Source of the DNA: Halomonas huangheensis
GTDB taxonomy: Bacteria; Pseudomonadota; Gammaproteobacteria; Pseudomonadales; Halomonadaceae
NCBI RefSeq assembly: GCF_001431725.1
Contig: NZ_CP013106.1
Coordinates: forward strand, 3,348,001 to 3,412,000
DNA: 64,000 nt
Direction: 5' to 3'
This document shows, one piece after another, positions 16,209 through 25,413 of the stretch; the first letter of the stretch is position 1; each line of letters starts with the position of its first letter. The position numbers and the translations under genes were made by a program. The notes below the pieces were generated by a model. The model was not told the DNA's origin. It made no database searches and saw nothing but the letters and a program-made list of their open reading frames with translations.

Positions 16209-18191
16209 ATGACAACCCAGAACTATGATCTGGTGATCGTTGGCTCCGGTGTTGCCGGATCGATCGTCGCCTACCAACTGGGATCCCAGGGCAAGAAAGT
16301 ACTGATACTCGAGGCAGGTCAGGAAGTGCCTGCGGATCGTAGTGACTATATGGAGACCTTCTTCAAGGCCAACGCCAAGACTCCTGAATCGCCCTATCCG
16401 CCTACGACACAAGACCCTTCGGCCTCAACGCAGGACAACCCCCTGGGCCTGCCTGACCCGGCAAAGGAAAACACGCCCCGCTACACGGTGTTGCAGATAG
16501 GCGCCTGGCGCAATCCCAGGCAATGCTATTTCGATTACACGGCGCAGGAGCCCAACCTGAGTCCCGACAGTCCCCACGCCAAGTTCGCCTTCGCCAGCTC
16601 CTACGAACGCATCGGCGGTGGCACCACCTGGCACTGGCTTGGCACCTGCCTGCGTCTTTTCCCCCACGACTTCGAATTGAAAACCCGCTACGGCCAGGGC
16701 GTGGACTGGCCTGGCGGTGCAAAGTTCTACGATGCGCTGGTGCCCTACTACGAACAGGCGACTCAACACATCGGGGTATCAGGTGACAAACAGGCGATGG
16801 ACAAGATCTACAGCGAGTTCGGGGTTTCCTCCAACGGTCAATATGGGTCGGAGTACGATTACCCCATGCCCGGTATTGACCCGTCTCAGGTCGATAATAG
16901 TTTCAACGTACCGCCGGTGACGTCGCTTACGGTCGACGATATCGCTGTTTCCATCACGCCCACGCCCCAGGGACGCAATTCCCTGCCGGGCAAGCGGCGC
17001 CAGTGCGCAGGTAATACGAACTGCATCCCCATCTGTCCCATCCAGGCCAAGTACGATGCCACCGTTACACTGGCACAGGCGCTACAAACCGGGAATGTGG
17101 ATATCCGCTACCGCTGTGTGGCCAGCAATATCCGCCTGGACGACACCACCCACGAGGTCAGCGGTATCGACTTCATCACCTACGACACCCAAAGCGGTAT
17201 CCAGACCGGCTCGGGCACGGCAGTCGGAAAGAAGTACTACCTTGCTGCTCACGCCATCGAGACACCCAAGTTGCTGCTGATGTCCAACAAGAACAAGGGG
17301 TTCCCCAAAGGTGTGGCCAACTCCAGCGACCAGGTGGGCCGCAATCTGATGGACCACATCATGTACCTGGCCTGGGGACTGGCAAAGGACCCGGTTTTCC
17401 CCTATCGCGGTCCGCTCTCCACCTCGGGGGTCGAATCGCTGCGTGACGGAAAATTCCGCAGCACGCGTTCGGCCTACCGCATCGAAATTGGTAATGAAGG
17501 CTGGCAGTGGGCAGCGAATGACCCTTTCACTACCCTGGCAGATTTTGTCTTCGGTCAAGACGCCAGCCAGACCAACGGCAGCACAATCAACGCACAGAAC
17601 CAGCCACTGAAATTCGACTCAAACCTACCGGACAATGCCCAGTTGTTCGGTGCCCAGCTCGTCAGTACCTTGAATGGGATCTACACCCGTCAGGTCCGTC
17701 TGGGTTACTTGATCGAGCAGTTACCCGACCCCGATAACCGCGTGGAGCTGTCAGAATCCCTCACCGACCACCTCGGCCTTCCGCGCCCCAAAATCACCTA
17801 CCGGGTGAGGAGCGACTATGAGCGCAACGGCTTCGTATCGGCGAGGAAGGTCTCGACCGAGATATTCCAGGCGATGGGAGCCCGCGAGTACACCACGACA
17901 CCACCGGCTCCGGTGTTCAGTGGTGACCCATCCAAAGAGACCGCCACCAACTTCGAATACCAGGGACACCGATTTACCTTCTACGGCGCCGGCCATATCG
18001 TCGGCACTTACCGGATGGGTGACAAGAAAGAGAATTCTGTGGTCAACGTCCGCCAGCAGTCCTGGGATCACACCAACCTCTATATGGGCGGAAGCGGATT
18101 GTTTCCCACGGTCGCCACGGGTAACCCCACCTTGACTATTGCCGCCCTGGCATTCAAGACAGCAACCCACATTCTGGAGGACTTCAGTTAA
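16209..18191 (+). CDS. GMC-family FAD dehydrogenase, catalytic subunit
   Basis: A 660-residue flavoprotein. The N-terminal FAD-binding GSGVAG motif lies at 12-17, GGGTTWHW at 137-143, and the C-terminal catalytic His region AGHIVGTYRMG plus GNPTLT, as in glucose, fructose and gluconate dehydrogenases. Cys266, Cys272 and Cys276 form the Cx5Cx3C pattern that binds a 3Fe-4S cluster in FAD-dependent glucose dehydrogenase of Burkholderia. Together with the cytochrome and small subunit it should form a sugar- or alcohol-oxidising complex feeding electrons to cytochrome or quinone. The substrate is unknown. Confidence 0.85.
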   Translation: MTTQNYDLVIVGSGVAGSIVAYQLGSQGKKVLILEAGQEVPADRSDYMETFFKANAKTPESPYPPTTQDPSASTQDNPLGLPDPAKENTPRYTVLQIGAWRNPRQCYFDYTAQEPNLSPDSPHAKFAFASSYERIGGGTTWHWLGTCLRLFPHDFELKTRYGQGVDWPGGAKFYDALVPYYEQATQHIGVSGDKQAMDKIYSEFGVSSNGQYGSEYDYPMPGIDPSQVDNSFNVPPVTSLTVDDIAVSITPTPQGRNSLPGKRRQCAGNTNCIPICPIQAKYDATVTLAQALQTGNVDIRYRCVASNIRLDDTTHEVSGIDFITYDTQSGIQTGSGTAVGKKYYLAAHAIETPKLLLMSNKNKGFPKGVANSSDQVGRNLMDHIMYLAWGLAKDPVFPYRGPLSTSGVESLRDGKFRSTRSAYRIEIGNEGWQWAANDPFTTLADFVFGQDASQTNGSTINAQNQPLKFDSNLPDNAQLFGAQLVSTLNGIYTRQVRLGYLIEQLPDPDNRVELSESLTDHLGLPRPKITYRVRSDYERNGFVSARKVSTEIFQAMGAREYTTTPPAPVFSGDPSKETATNFEYQGHRFTFYGAGHIVGTYRMGDKKENSVVNVRQQSWDHTNLYMGGSGLFPTVATGNPTLTIAALAFKTATHILEDFS

Positions 18192-18251
18192 CTAAAAGAC
18201 TTACATCAAAGACATAGGTTAACTGGAAAACTGAGGTTAAATCGCTTCGAG

Positions 18252-18294
18252 ACCCAGCCCTGATGCCTTGATTTACCTGGCAACAGGGCTGGGT
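18252..18294 (+). terminator. Terminator after the dehydrogenase operon
   Basis: An 11-bp perfect stem (18252-18262 with 18284-18294) lies about 60 bp after the stop. The T tail is short, so strength is uncertain. Confidence 0.55.
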
Positions 18295-18415
18295 TTACCG
18301 GCCGGTCACCTTTTACGCCTTTGGAAGCCCCCGCCCCACCTTTACTCTCCCTTCCCTCTTCAGGCCTCAATGCGTGGCTCAACCAATGCCATTCCGTACC
18401 GTCAACACACAGATA

Positions 18416-18838
18416 TCAGCCCAATTCCCATGGATTGACCGTCTCGATGCTCAACGTCTCGAAATCCTTGATATTGCGCGTTGCCAACACCGCTCCATGC
18501 TGGATGCATATAGCCGCAATCTGAGCGTCAGCCATGTGAACCTGCCTCCCGGTGCTCTCACTAGCAGCAACTTGCTCTGCATAGTAAACCGCTGCCTCGC
18601 TACCAAACGGCAGGATGCGACCCGCAAAATCCTCCTCGAACATTGCCGCCGCCATCGCCGCAAAATCGCGTTTGCGCCTACCGCTGGTCAGGCGCTCAAT
18701 GCCATAGAGAATTTCAGCGACGGTGATAGCAGAAATAGTCACGGCAAGCACATCCTGGTCATCCAGCCACTCGACAACCCGCGCGTTTGGAGCGGGCCGC
18801 ATCAGTTCGGATAATACGTTGGTATCGAGAACAATCAT
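18416..18838 (-). CDS. PIN-domain toxin, FitB/VapC-like
   Basis: A 140-residue PIN ribonuclease. Catalytic acidic residues are in VLDTNVLSEL (Asp5), TVAEILYGIE and MADAQIAA, with the LATRNIKDF motif near the end. The ending VNPWELG is common in FitB-like toxins. The start overlaps the antitoxin stop by 4 bp. It is a second PIN module in the window, unrelated in its antitoxin type to the one at 10081. Confidence 0.9.
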   Translation of the reverse strand: MIVLDTNVLSELMRPAPNARVVEWLDDQDVLAVTISAITVAEILYGIERLTSGRRKRDFAAMAAAMFEEDFAGRILPFGSEAAVYYAEQVAASESTGRQVHMADAQIAAICIQHGAVLATRNIKDFETLSIETVNPWELG

Positions 18839-19077
18839 GCGTCGAAACCAGGGTCACGGGGCTTATCAGACCTGGAGGGTACTTCCAGCTCGGCACCTCC
18901 CGCTTTGGCGAACCGCTCCCGTATACGGCTACCAAGCCCTTCTTTTTGGGGTTGGTTCAAGGCGCTACGCAGGATAGTGCGAACTTCCTCCTCCATGGAG
19001 TGGCCATGCCTGGCCGCCTCAATGCGAAGCTGAGCCTTCAACTGCTCATCCAGATTTCGAATAGTGATCGATGCCAT
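18835..19077 (-). CDS. FitA-like ribbon-helix-helix antitoxin
   Basis: An 80-residue antitoxin. The N-terminal RHH motif MASITIRNLDEQLKAQLR is followed by a helix with HSMEEEVRTIL, and a C-terminal toxin-binding tail. The ATG at 19077 starts the conserved motif; the open frame continues upstream through the operator and is not expected to be translated. It would bind the palindromes at 19099-19134 and autoregulate. Confidence 0.88.
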   Translation of the reverse strand: MASITIRNLDEQLKAQLRIEAARHGHSMEEEVRTILRSALNQPQKEGLGSRIRERFAKAGGAELEVPSRSDKPRDPGFDA

Positions 19078-19098
19078 GCCAGCCTCTCTTACATGAAC

Positions 19099-19134
19099 AG
19101 CATTGATATCAATGCTATCACTGATATCAATGCT
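19099..19134. promoter_or_regulatory. Operator of the FitAB-like module
   Basis: A perfect 18-bp palindrome AGCATTGATATCAATGCT (19099-19116) is followed at an 18-bp step by a partial copy with GATATCAATGCT (19123-19134). The layout fits two RHH dimers bound side by side, 22 bp from the antitoxin start. Confidence 0.7.
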
Positions 19135-19199
19135 ATTGCCAAGAGCTGTCCAACACCTACCCAGATAAAGCCTCTGCCGTTGGATACGAGTCACCTGCC

Positions 19200-20273
19200 T
19201 TAAAGCACTTCACTCTGCGTCAACATCGCATTGACGCTCAACAACTGACCACTCCTGCTGACGTTGTAGCCCGGCAGGGCGGCAACCGCTTCCTGGAACG
19301 CATCGCCACGCAACACTTCCAGCAGAGTGGTGAAGCGCGGGTCTGTCAGGCTGCGCTGGTGGCAGACCAGTAGATAGTTCTCGGTGGCCAGAGGCACGAA
19401 GTCGAGGCCGAAGTTGCGTGCTGCGGCTTCCACGCCGAACCCTGCATCGGCCATACCGGCTGCCACGTAGGCCGCTACCGCGGAGTGGGTAAACTCTTCC
19501 ACTTCATAGCCACGTATCTGTGCGGCCGAGATATCTGCCTCCGCCAGCAGGCCGTCGAGTAGCGCCCGTGTGCCGGAGGCCGCCTGGCGATTGATGAAGC
19601 GAGTCTTCTTTCCCGCCAGTCCATCAAGCCCCTGGATTTCCTTTGGATTGCCGGGTGCCACCATCAGCCCCTGGCGACGAGCAATAAAGCCGATCATTCG
19701 GTGGCTGCGGGGTTTGAGCAAGTCACGATAGCCACGACTGACGACTTCGCCCACCGAGCCCTGGGGAAGATGAAATCCGGCCAGATCACAGGCACCACGG
19801 TTGAGCGCCGCCAGCGCCTCCCAGGGGCTGCAGTATTGAAGGTCGAGACGCAGCTCCGGGAAATGCTTGGGCAACATCTCCACGGCGAAGCCGTGGCTGG
19901 CATGCAGGCGTAGCACTGGCTGTGCGCCCTCCAACTCCTGTTGAATTGCCAGGTTGAGCTCCGAGCCCAGGCTCTCCAACTGCGGCCCGAGGCGAGCGAT
20001 CACCCGCTGCTCGGCCCACAGCAGTTTTTCACCCAGCGGCGTGAGTCGCGCTCCCCTTCCCCGCGCCAGATCAACCAGTGGGGTGCCAAAGAACTCTCCC
20101 CACTTGCCGAGCAGGTTCCAGGCGTGCCGATAGGAGACGCCCACTTCCCTGGCAGCCAAGGTCAGCTTGCCCCAGCGATGCACCGCCTCAAGCAGTGGAA
20201 ACAGGATGGGATCCAGCTGTTTACCCGTCTCGTCGCTGAAGTACCAAGCGGGGGTGATGGTGATTCGCTTCAT
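19200..20273 (-). CDS. ModE/LysR-like regulator with substrate-binding domain (FdsR-type)
   Basis: A 357-residue regulator. An N-terminal ModE-type winged helix (about 20-85, GKLTLAAREVGVSYRHAWNLL) is joined to a periplasmic-binding-protein-like domain (about 120-335), with RFINRQAASGTR as the likely ligand loop. Proteins of this architecture sit beside molybdenum-enzyme operons. Here it is divergent from the formate dehydrogenase genes across a 146-bp region, so control of that operon by molybdate, formate or a related ligand is likely. Confidence 0.82.
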   Translation of the reverse strand: MKRITITPAWYFSDETGKQLDPILFPLLEAVHRWGKLTLAAREVGVSYRHAWNLLGKWGEFFGTPLVDLARGRGARLTPLGEKLLWAEQRVIARLGPQLESLGSELNLAIQQELEGAQPVLRLHASHGFAVEMLPKHFPELRLDLQYCSPWEALAALNRGACDLAGFHLPQGSVGEVVSRGYRDLLKPRSHRMIGFIARRQGLMVAPGNPKEIQGLDGLAGKKTRFINRQAASGTRALLDGLLAEADISAAQIRGYEVEEFTHSAVAAYVAAGMADAGFGVEAAARNFGLDFVPLATENYLLVCHQRSLTDPRFTTLLEVLRGDAFQEAVAALPGYNVSRSGQLLSVNAMLTQSEVL

Positions 20274-20283
20274 AGGAACAAAC

Positions 20284-20394
20284 TTTCATATTTTGTGTTT
20301 TCAGGTCCGATGCTAGCTTTGTATTAACCGTGGCGCACGCGATTTTCTATATATGAAATTCCGTGCCTATATAAGTACATAAGTACATAAGTAC
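20284..20394. promoter_or_regulatory. Divergent fds control region
   Basis: The region holds an inverted pair TTTCATAT (20284-20291) and ATATGAAA (20351-20358), a possible site for the divergent ModE-like regulator. It also holds three perfect 8-bp tandem copies of ATAAGTAC (20371-20394) just before the fdsG ribosome-binding site. Confidence 0.5.
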
Positions 20395-20419
20395 AAACAG
20401 CAAGAGCCGGGAGAGCATA

Positions 20420-20914
20420 ATGAGTGATTCTCGACGGTGGACGCCGCAATCGCTCCAGGTGGAGATCGACGCCCTGAAACACAAGCCTGGAGCGTTGCTG
20501 CCTATCCTCCATGCCATTCAGGATCGCTTCGGCTTCATCCCGGAGGCTGCGGTGGCACAGATTGCCGAGTCGCTAGGCCAGACCCGTGCCGAAGTGCATG
20601 GGGTCATCAGTTTCTATCACCACTTTCGTACCACGCCGCCTGGGCGGCATGTCGTGCAGATCTGCCGCGCCGAGGCCTGCCAGTCGGTGGGAGCCAGAGC
20701 GCTGGAGGCCCATGCCAAAGAGTGCCTGGGTATCGACTACCACCAGACTACGACGGATCGCGAGATCACCCTGGAGGCCGTTTATTGTCTAGGCAACTGC
20801 GCCTGCGGCCCCTCGCTGCGCATTGATGACGAGGTACGCGGCCGGGTCACACCCGACACCTTCAACGCTATCATCGATGAACTGCGCACCCAGACGCTGG
20901 AGGTGGTCGGATGA
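20420..20914 (+). CDS. fdsG: NAD-dependent formate dehydrogenase, gamma subunit
   Basis: A 164-residue subunit of the NuoE/HoxE type. It binds one [2Fe-2S] cluster through Cys82, Cys87, Cys123 and Cys127 (CRAEAC and CLGNC motifs). It is the smallest redox subunit of soluble NAD-reducing molybdenum formate dehydrogenase, working beside the NADH/FMN subunit. It is first in the operon and overlaps fdsB by 4 bp. Confidence 0.93.
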   Translation: MSDSRRWTPQSLQVEIDALKHKPGALLPILHAIQDRFGFIPEAAVAQIAESLGQTRAEVHGVISFYHHFRTTPPGRHVVQICRAEACQSVGARALEAHAKECLGIDYHQTTTDREITLEAVYCLGNCACGPSLRIDDEVRGRVTPDTFNAIIDELRTQTLEVVG

Positions 20915-22467
20915 GCGTTCGTGTCTACGTACCTCGCGATACCACCGCCCTCTCCCTCGGAGCCAATGCCGTTGCCGACCGGCTGCACAGGGAAGCCGCC
21001 AAACGCGGCCTCGAACTGACGCTGGTGCGCAATGGCTCGCGAGGCATGGCCTGGCTGGAGCCACTGGTCGAGGTCGACACCCCGGCTGGTCGAGTGGCTT
21101 ACGGCCCAGTGTCACCCAGCGATGTGCCTGCGCTGCTCGACGCCGGCCTGCTTGAAGGCAGCGACACTCATCCGCTGGCTCAGGGGCCGACCGAAGCAAT
21201 CCCCTATCTGGAACGCCAGCAGCGGTTGACCTTCGCTCGCATCGGCGTCACCGACCCGCTATCGATTGCCGACTATCAGGCGCATGACGGTTTCCGTGGC
21301 CTGGAGGCAGCACTCACCTATGACGCCCAGCACATCGTCGAGGAGATCAAGGCCTCAGGCCTGCGTGGCCGTGGCGGCGCAGCGTTCCCCACCGGCATCA
21401 AGTGGCAGACAGTGCTCGACACCCCGGCGGACCAGAAATACATCGTCTGCAACGCCGACGAGGGCGACTCCGGCACCTTCGCCGACCGGCTGGTGATGGA
21501 GTGCGATCCCTACCTGCTGATCGAAGGCATGACCATCGCCGGACTCGCCGTGGGCGCTACTCAGGGCTTCATCTACCTGCGCTCCGAGTACCCGTTGGCC
21601 AAGGAGATTCTCGATGCGGCCATCGCCAACGCCGAGGCCGCTGGTTATCTGGGCGACGACCTTCGCGGCAGTGGCCGTACCTTCCATCTGGAAGTACGTC
21701 TAGGCGCCGGTGCCTATATCTGCGGCGAGGAGACGTCGCTGTTGGAGAGCCTCGAGGGCAAGCGCGGCCTGGTGCGTTTCAAGCCGCCGCTTCCGGCCAT
21801 CGAGGGGCTGTTCGGTCTGCCCACCGTGGTCAACAACGTGCTGTCGCTGGCTGCCGTGCCATTCATCCTCTCCGAGGGTGCCGAGGCCTACGCCAATCAC
21901 GGCATGGGGCGCTCCCGCGGCACCCTGGCGCTGCAACTGGCCGGCAACGTCAAGCGCGGCGGCCTGGTGGAACTGGCCTTCGGTACTACCCTGCGCACGC
22001 TGATGGAAGACTTCGGCGACGGCACCGCCACTGGCCGCCCGTTGCGCGCCGTCCAGGTCGGCGGCCCGCTGGGTGCCTATCTGCCCGAGAGCCAGTGGGA
22101 TCTACCCCTGGACTACGAGGCCTTCGCCGCCGAGAGCGCGGTACTCGGCCATGGCGGAGTGGTGATGTTCGATGACAGCGTCGACATGGCCGAGCAGGCG
22201 CGTTTCTCGATGGAGTTCTGCAAGGTGGAATCCTGCGGCAAGTGCACCCCCTGCCGGATCGGCTCGACCCGAGGCGTGGAGGTCATCGACCGCATTCGTG
22301 ATGGCCGTGATCGCGAGGCCAATCTCGCGCTACTCGGCGATCTCTGCGAGACCATGATCGACGGCTCGCTATGCGCCATGGGCGGCATGACGCCCTTCCC
22401 GGTGCAGAGCGCCGTAACCCACTTCCCCGACGACTTCCGACGCACGGCGGAAGGAGAACAACCATGA
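20911..22467 (+). CDS. fdsB: NAD-dependent formate dehydrogenase, beta subunit
   Basis: A 518-residue NuoF-like flavoprotein with an N-terminal thioredoxin-like domain (1-100). The FMN/NADH region carries GRGGAAFPTG, and the C-terminal 4Fe-4S motif reads ESCGKCTPCRIG plus a later Cys. It transfers electrons from the iron-sulfur chain to NAD+. It is coupled by ATGA overlaps to fdsG upstream and fdsA downstream. Confidence 0.94.
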   Translation: MSVRVYVPRDTTALSLGANAVADRLHREAAKRGLELTLVRNGSRGMAWLEPLVEVDTPAGRVAYGPVSPSDVPALLDAGLLEGSDTHPLAQGPTEAIPYLERQQRLTFARIGVTDPLSIADYQAHDGFRGLEAALTYDAQHIVEEIKASGLRGRGGAAFPTGIKWQTVLDTPADQKYIVCNADEGDSGTFADRLVMECDPYLLIEGMTIAGLAVGATQGFIYLRSEYPLAKEILDAAIANAEAAGYLGDDLRGSGRTFHLEVRLGAGAYICGEETSLLESLEGKRGLVRFKPPLPAIEGLFGLPTVVNNVLSLAAVPFILSEGAEAYANHGMGRSRGTLALQLAGNVKRGGLVELAFGTTLRTLMEDFGDGTATGRPLRAVQVGGPLGAYLPESQWDLPLDYEAFAAESAVLGHGGVVMFDDSVDMAEQARFSMEFCKVESCGKCTPCRIGSTRGVEVIDRIRDGRDREANLALLGDLCETMIDGSLCAMGGMTPFPVQSAVTHFPDDFRRTAEGEQP

Positions 22468-25346
22468 TCGAACATTTCGACCCACAACAACATGGCCGGG
22501 ACCTCGGCACGCCTCCTCCTGCGGTAACCGCGGGCGGTAGTCTGGTGAGTATCGAGATCGACGGCGTGGAAATCGCCGTGCCTGAAGGCACCTCGGTGCT
22601 GCGCGCCGCAGCGCTGGCCGACATCAACATTCCCAAACTGTGCGCCACCGACAGCCTCGAAGCCTTCGGCTCCTGCCGACTGTGCGCCGTCCAGGTGGAA
22701 GGCCGGCGAGGCACCCCGGCAGCCTGCACCACCCCGGTGGCGGAAGGCATGAAGGTCACCACGCAGAACGAGCGTCTGGCCAAGCTACGCCGCAACATCA
22801 TGGAGCTGTACATCTCCGACCACCCGCTGGACTGCCTGACCTGTCCAGCCAATGGAGACTGCGAGCTGCAGGACATGGCCGGTGCGGTGGGTCTGCGCGA
22901 GGTTCGTTACGGCTTCGAGGGTGAGAACCACCTGGACGCTGAGCAGGATCACTCCAACCCCTACTTCAGCTTCGATCCCAGCAAGTGCATCGTCTGCTCA
23001 CGCTGCGTGCGCGCCTGCGAGGAAGTCCAGGGCACCTTCGCGCTGACCATCGATGGCCGCGGGTTCGATTCCAAGGTAGCTGCCGGCCAGGACCAGCCGT
23101 TCATGGACTCCGAGTGCGTGTCCTGCGGTGCCTGCGTTCAGGCCTGTCCGACCTCGACGCTGATGGAAAAGAGCGTGATCGATGCCGGCCAGCCCGAGCA
23201 CAGCGTGATTACCACCTGTGCCTACTGCGGCGTAGGTTGTTCCTTCGAGGCCCAGATGAAGGGCGACCAGGTGGTGCGCATGGTTCCGTGGAAAGGCGGC
23301 GACGCCAACCACGGCCACTCCTGCGTCAAGGGACGCTTTGCCTTCGGCTACGCCACTCATCCGGACCGCATCACCACGCCGATGATCCGCGACTCCATTG
23401 ATCAACCGTGGCGCGAAGTGGGCTGGGAAGAAGCAATCTCCTTCGCCGCGTCGCGTCTCAAGGCGATCCAGGCAGAGCATGGCCGCGAAAGTATCGGCGG
23501 CATCACCTCCTCGCGTTGCACCAACGAAGAAACTTACCTGGTACAGAAGCTGATCCGCGCCGGCTTCGGCAACAACAACACCGACACCTGCGCACGGGTC
23601 TGCCACTCGCCCACCGGCTACGGACTCAAGACCACTCTCGGAGAATCCGCCGGTACCCAGACCTTCGACTCGGTGATGCAGGCCGACGCCATCATCGTGA
23701 TCGGCGCCAACCCCACCGACGCCCACCCGGTGTTCGGCTCGCTGATGCGCAAGCGCCTGCGCCAGGGCGCGTCGCTGATCGTTGCCGATCCACGGCGCAT
23801 CGACCTGCTGCGTACGCCCCATCTCGAAGACGCCCAGCATCTACCGCTGCGGCCGGGCACCAACGTGGCGCTGGTTAACGCCCTCGCCCATGTGGTGGTC
23901 ACAGAGGGGCTCGAGGATCAGGAGTTCATTGCCAGCCGCTGCGATACCGCCGCCTATAACGCATGGCGTGACTTCATCGCCGAGGAGCGCCACTCTCCCG
24001 AGGCCAGCGAGGCAACCACCGGAGTCGCCGCCGACGCGGTGCGTCGTGCAGCACGTACCTATGCCAACGCTCGCAATGGCGCCATCTACTACGGACTGGG
24101 CGTTACCGAGCACAGCCAAGGCTCGACCATGGTGATGGGCATCGCCAACCTGGCGCTGGCCACCGGCAACATCGGCCGCGAAGGCGTGGGCGTGAACCCG
24201 CTGCGTGGTCAGAACAATGTCCAGGGCTCCTGCGACATGGGCTCCTTCCCCCACGAGCTACCGGGCTATCAGCACGTTGCCGATCCCGATGCCCGTGGCC
24301 GCTTCGAGGCCGTGTGGGGCGTGCCGCTGGACGACGAACCCGGACTGCGCATTCCCAACATGTTCGATGCTGCGATCGAGGGCAGCTTCAAGGCGCTCTA
24401 CGTGCAAGGCGAGGACATCGCCCAGTCCGACCCCAATACCCAGCACGTGGAAGCGGCGCTAACCTCACTGGAGTGCCTGATCGTTCAGGACATCTTCCTC
24501 AACGAGACTGCCAAGTACGCCCATGTGCTGCTGCCGGGGTCGAGCTTCCTGGAGAAGGACGGCACCTTCACCAATGCCGAGCGCCGCATCAACCGCGTGC
24601 GCAAGGTGATGCCGCCGCTGGCCGGCAAGGCCGACTGGGAAGTGACCGTCGAGCTGTCACGAGCCATGGGTTACCCCATGGACTACAGCCATCCGTCCGA
24701 GATCATGGATGAGATCGCTCAACTGACACCGTCGTTCGCCGGCGTCAGCTACGCGCTGCTCGACGAGCGCGGCAGCCTACAGTGGCCCTGCAACGCCGAG
24801 CACCCCATCGGCACACCGACCATGCACGAGATTGACTTCCCGATCGGCCTCGGTCGCTTCGCGATTACCGAGTACGTGGCCAGCGAAGAGCGCTCCAACC
24901 GCCGCTTCCCGCTGCTGCTGACCACCGGTCGGATTCTGTCTCAGTACAACGTCGGCGCTCAGACCCGCCGCACCGACAACCAGATGTGGCACGACGAGGA
25001 CGTGCTCGAACTGCACCCCTCAGACGCCGAAGTCCGCGGCATCAGCGATGGCGACTGGCTAGGCATCACCAGCCGCGCCGGGCAAACGGTGCTGCGCGCC
25101 CGCATCAGCGAGCGTATGCAACCCGGTGTGGTCTATACCACCTTCCACCACCCAGGCAGCGGTGCCAACGTGATCACCACCGACAGCTCCGACTGGGCCA
25201 CCAACTGCCCTGAGTACAAGGTCACGGCAGTACAAGTGGAAAAGGTCAGCAAGCCTTCCGCGTGGCAACAGCGCTTCGACGAGACCGACCGCAAGCAGCG
25301 CGAATACTTGCACACCGCAAAAGGAACGCTGGAAAAGAGTGCCTAG
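22464..25346 (+). CDS. fdsA: NAD-dependent formate dehydrogenase, alpha (molybdenum) subunit
   Basis: A 960-residue catalytic subunit in the cytoplasm that oxidises formate to CO2. Visible cofactor sites in order: [2Fe-2S] Cys60/71/74/88; His120 with Cys124/127/133; 4Fe-4S at Cys175/178/181/185 and Cys218/221/224/228; the Mo-domain 4Fe-4S Cys252/255/259/287; and the Mo ligand Cys380 in VCHSPTG (Cys, not Sec). The bis-MGD domain fills the rest. The ATG at 22464 overlaps the fdsB stop; the open frame extends further upstream but is a shadow there. Confidence 0.95.
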   Translation: MIEHFDPQQHGRDLGTPPPAVTAGGSLVSIEIDGVEIAVPEGTSVLRAAALADINIPKLCATDSLEAFGSCRLCAVQVEGRRGTPAACTTPVAEGMKVTTQNERLAKLRRNIMELYISDHPLDCLTCPANGDCELQDMAGAVGLREVRYGFEGENHLDAEQDHSNPYFSFDPSKCIVCSRCVRACEEVQGTFALTIDGRGFDSKVAAGQDQPFMDSECVSCGACVQACPTSTLMEKSVIDAGQPEHSVITTCAYCGVGCSFEAQMKGDQVVRMVPWKGGDANHGHSCVKGRFAFGYATHPDRITTPMIRDSIDQPWREVGWEEAISFAASRLKAIQAEHGRESIGGITSSRCTNEETYLVQKLIRAGFGNNNTDTCARVCHSPTGYGLKTTLGESAGTQTFDSVMQADAIIVIGANPTDAHPVFGSLMRKRLRQGASLIVADPRRIDLLRTPHLEDAQHLPLRPGTNVALVNALAHVVVTEGLEDQEFIASRCDTAAYNAWRDFIAEERHSPEASEATTGVAADAVRRAARTYANARNGAIYYGLGVTEHSQGSTMVMGIANLALATGNIGREGVGVNPLRGQNNVQGSCDMGSFPHELPGYQHVADPDARGRFEAVWGVPLDDEPGLRIPNMFDAAIEGSFKALYVQGEDIAQSDPNTQHVEAALTSLECLIVQDIFLNETAKYAHVLLPGSSFLEKDGTFTNAERRINRVRKVMPPLAGKADWEVTVELSRAMGYPMDYSHPSEIMDEIAQLTPSFAGVSYALLDERGSLQWPCNAEHPIGTPTMHEIDFPIGLGRFAITEYVASEERSNRRFPLLLTTGRILSQYNVGAQTRRTDNQMWHDEDVLELHPSDAEVRGISDGDWLGITSRAGQTVLRARISERMQPGVVYTTFHHPGSGANVITTDSSDWATNCPEYKVTAVQVEKVSKPSAWQQRFDETDRKQREYLHTAKGTLEKSA

Positions 25347-25369
25347 TGGAAGGCAGCCCCAGCGTATGG

Positions 25370-25404
25370 CCTATCGTCCCGCCGCCCAACGGCGGGACGA
25401 TAGG
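25370..25404 (+). promoter_or_regulatory. Strong intercistronic hairpin between fdsA and fdsD
   Basis: A perfect 15-bp stem (25370-25384 with 25390-25404, loop CCCAA) ends 9 bp before the fdsD start. There is no T-run, so it is more likely an mRNA-stability or translation-control element than a terminator. In related operons fdsC stands at this place. Confidence 0.65.
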
Positions 25405-25413
25405 TAAAGCATC

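Noticed and set aside
22371..22463. Upstream extension of fdsA
   Set aside because: These 31 codons are the out-of-frame end of fdsB; the ATGA overlap at 22464 matches the other junctions in the operon.
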